Below, piece by piece: positions 4,988 to 5,537 of a stretch of DNA of 5,537 nucleotides. The notes under the pieces were generated by a model. The model had not been told where the DNA came from and ran no database searches. It saw only the letters and a program-made list of their open reading frames with translations. A program made the translations under genes and the position numbers. Source of the DNA: Nitrospira sp. (lineage in GTDB: Bacteria > Nitrospirota > Nitrospiria > Nitrospirales > Nitrospiraceae). Numbering within the stretch: the first letter of the stretch is position 1; every line of letters begins with the position of its first letter. The stretch is taken from assembly GCA_025363325.1 (NCBI GenBank), contig JANYEF010000441.1, positions 1-5,537 of the forward strand. Direction: 5' to 3'.

Positions 4988-5537
4988 CTAGTCTCCCGCC
5001 TGCTTTTGGATAATGATCTCTCCTCGCTCCGCATCCACGCTGATTCGATCGCCCTCCTTGAGCCTGGTGGTAATGCCAGGCACATTCGCGACTGCCGGCA
5101 ATCCGTACTCGCGGGCAATGATCGCCCCGTGTGACAGTGTCCCGCCCATCTCGGCGACCAGCCCTGCTGCCATGCCAAACAATGGTGCCATGCCGGGGTC
5201 GATGACCGAGACCACGAGAATGTCGCCTCGGCTGACTCGACTCCAATCCTCCATCGATCGGACGAAGCGAACCGGTCCCACGACTCTCCCCCCACTGATG
5301 GGAGTACCGCGGAAGATCCCCTCCGAAGCCACAACGGAAGATGCGTCCGTGCCGCGGACCACATCGTTCCAATCCCGAATCGTGTCTGGAACGCTGATCG
5401 TGAGGTAACGGTCTCGCTCGGCCCGGCGAGTCTGAATCACCCCTCTCCAATCACTTGATCCTCCTGCTAACAAGTCTGCGCGTTCTTCGATCTTGAAGTA
5501 AAAGGTATCCTCCCGCGACGAGAGTCGACCCCGTTCG
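4988..5537 (-). CDS. PEP-utilising enzyme, C-terminal phosphohistidine domain (partial)
   Basis: The gene enters from the right edge and stays open to the last base, so at least 183 C-terminal residues are seen, ending in TAG at 4990-4988. The first part (REDTFYFKIEE followed by an RRAERDRY segment) resembles the linker found in PEP synthase-like and rifampin phosphotransferase-like proteins. The rest is a PEP-utiliser mobile (swivelling) domain, with GTLSHGAIIAREYGLPAV carrying the phospho-accepting histidine (CAC at 5131-5129). These domains shuttle phosphate between an ATP-grasp site and a second substrate. The protein ends about 47 residues after the histidine, with no PEP-binding TIM barrel behind it, unlike true PEP synthase or pyruvate phosphate dikinase. 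This favours a rifampin-phosphotransferase-like or other dikinase-like architecture, but the N-terminal part is outside the window and the substrate is unknown. Confidence 0.85.
   Translation of the reverse strand, partial: ERGRLSSREDTFYFKIEERADLLAGGSSDWRGVIQTRRAERDRYLTISVPDTIRDWNDVVRGTDASSVVASEGIFRGTPISGGRVVGPVRFVRSMEDWSRVSRGDILVVSVIDPGMAPLFGMAAGLVAEMGGTLSHGAIIAREYGLPAVANVPGITTRLKEGDRISVDAERGEIIIQKQAGD

Overview
The window reads as chromosomal DNA from a moderately GC-rich Gram-negative bacterium. The gene set fits Nitrospira or a close relative in Nitrospirota: a DapL-type lysine pathway aminotransferase, a PilZ protein with a CxxC zinc-ribbon head, and intergenic heptamer repeats of the GTGATGN type. 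The assignment rests on gene families and overall look, not on a marker gene, so confidence is moderate at best.

Layout, plus strand: positions 1-128 are non-coding and hold two hairpins, the second a good intrinsic terminator. At about 129 the sequence abruptly enters the middle of dapL (LL-diaminopimelate aminotransferase), with roughly the first 100 codons missing; this is either an assembly join or a real truncation. After dapL comes an inverted array of heptamers (996-1091) that runs up to the start codon of folK. folK (pterin pyrophosphokinase) and panC (pantothenate synthetase) overlap by ATGA and form a small cofactor operon.

Layout, minus strand: read from the right edge, the window begins inside a protein ending in a PEP-utiliser phosphohistidine domain (stop at 4988). 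A spacer of about 170 bases follows, with a well-formed sigma70-type promoter (4895-4923). This drives a compact three-gene set: rmuC, then a MazG-like nucleotide pyrophosphohydrolase gene 10 bases later, then a zinc-ribbon/PilZ gene overlapping it by ATGA. The pilZ gene converges on panC and their 3' ends overlap by 11 bases, with no terminator between them.

How the genes may work together: folK and panC serve folate and pantothenate synthesis, which meet at PanB (ketopantoate hydroxymethyltransferase), an enzyme that uses methylene-tetrahydrofolate. The rmuC set joins a putative DNA-processing protein, a nucleotide-pool house-cleaning enzyme and a probable c-di-GMP receptor. That suggests, by inference only, a genome-maintenance unit with a signalling arm. 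I see no CRISPR array, IS element, tRNA or rRNA, and no convincing new defence system. The items most worth a second look are the 129 junction with its T-box-like preceding sequence, the inverted heptamer array, the RmuC/MazG/PilZ operon and the PEP-utiliser protein that ends with its His domain.
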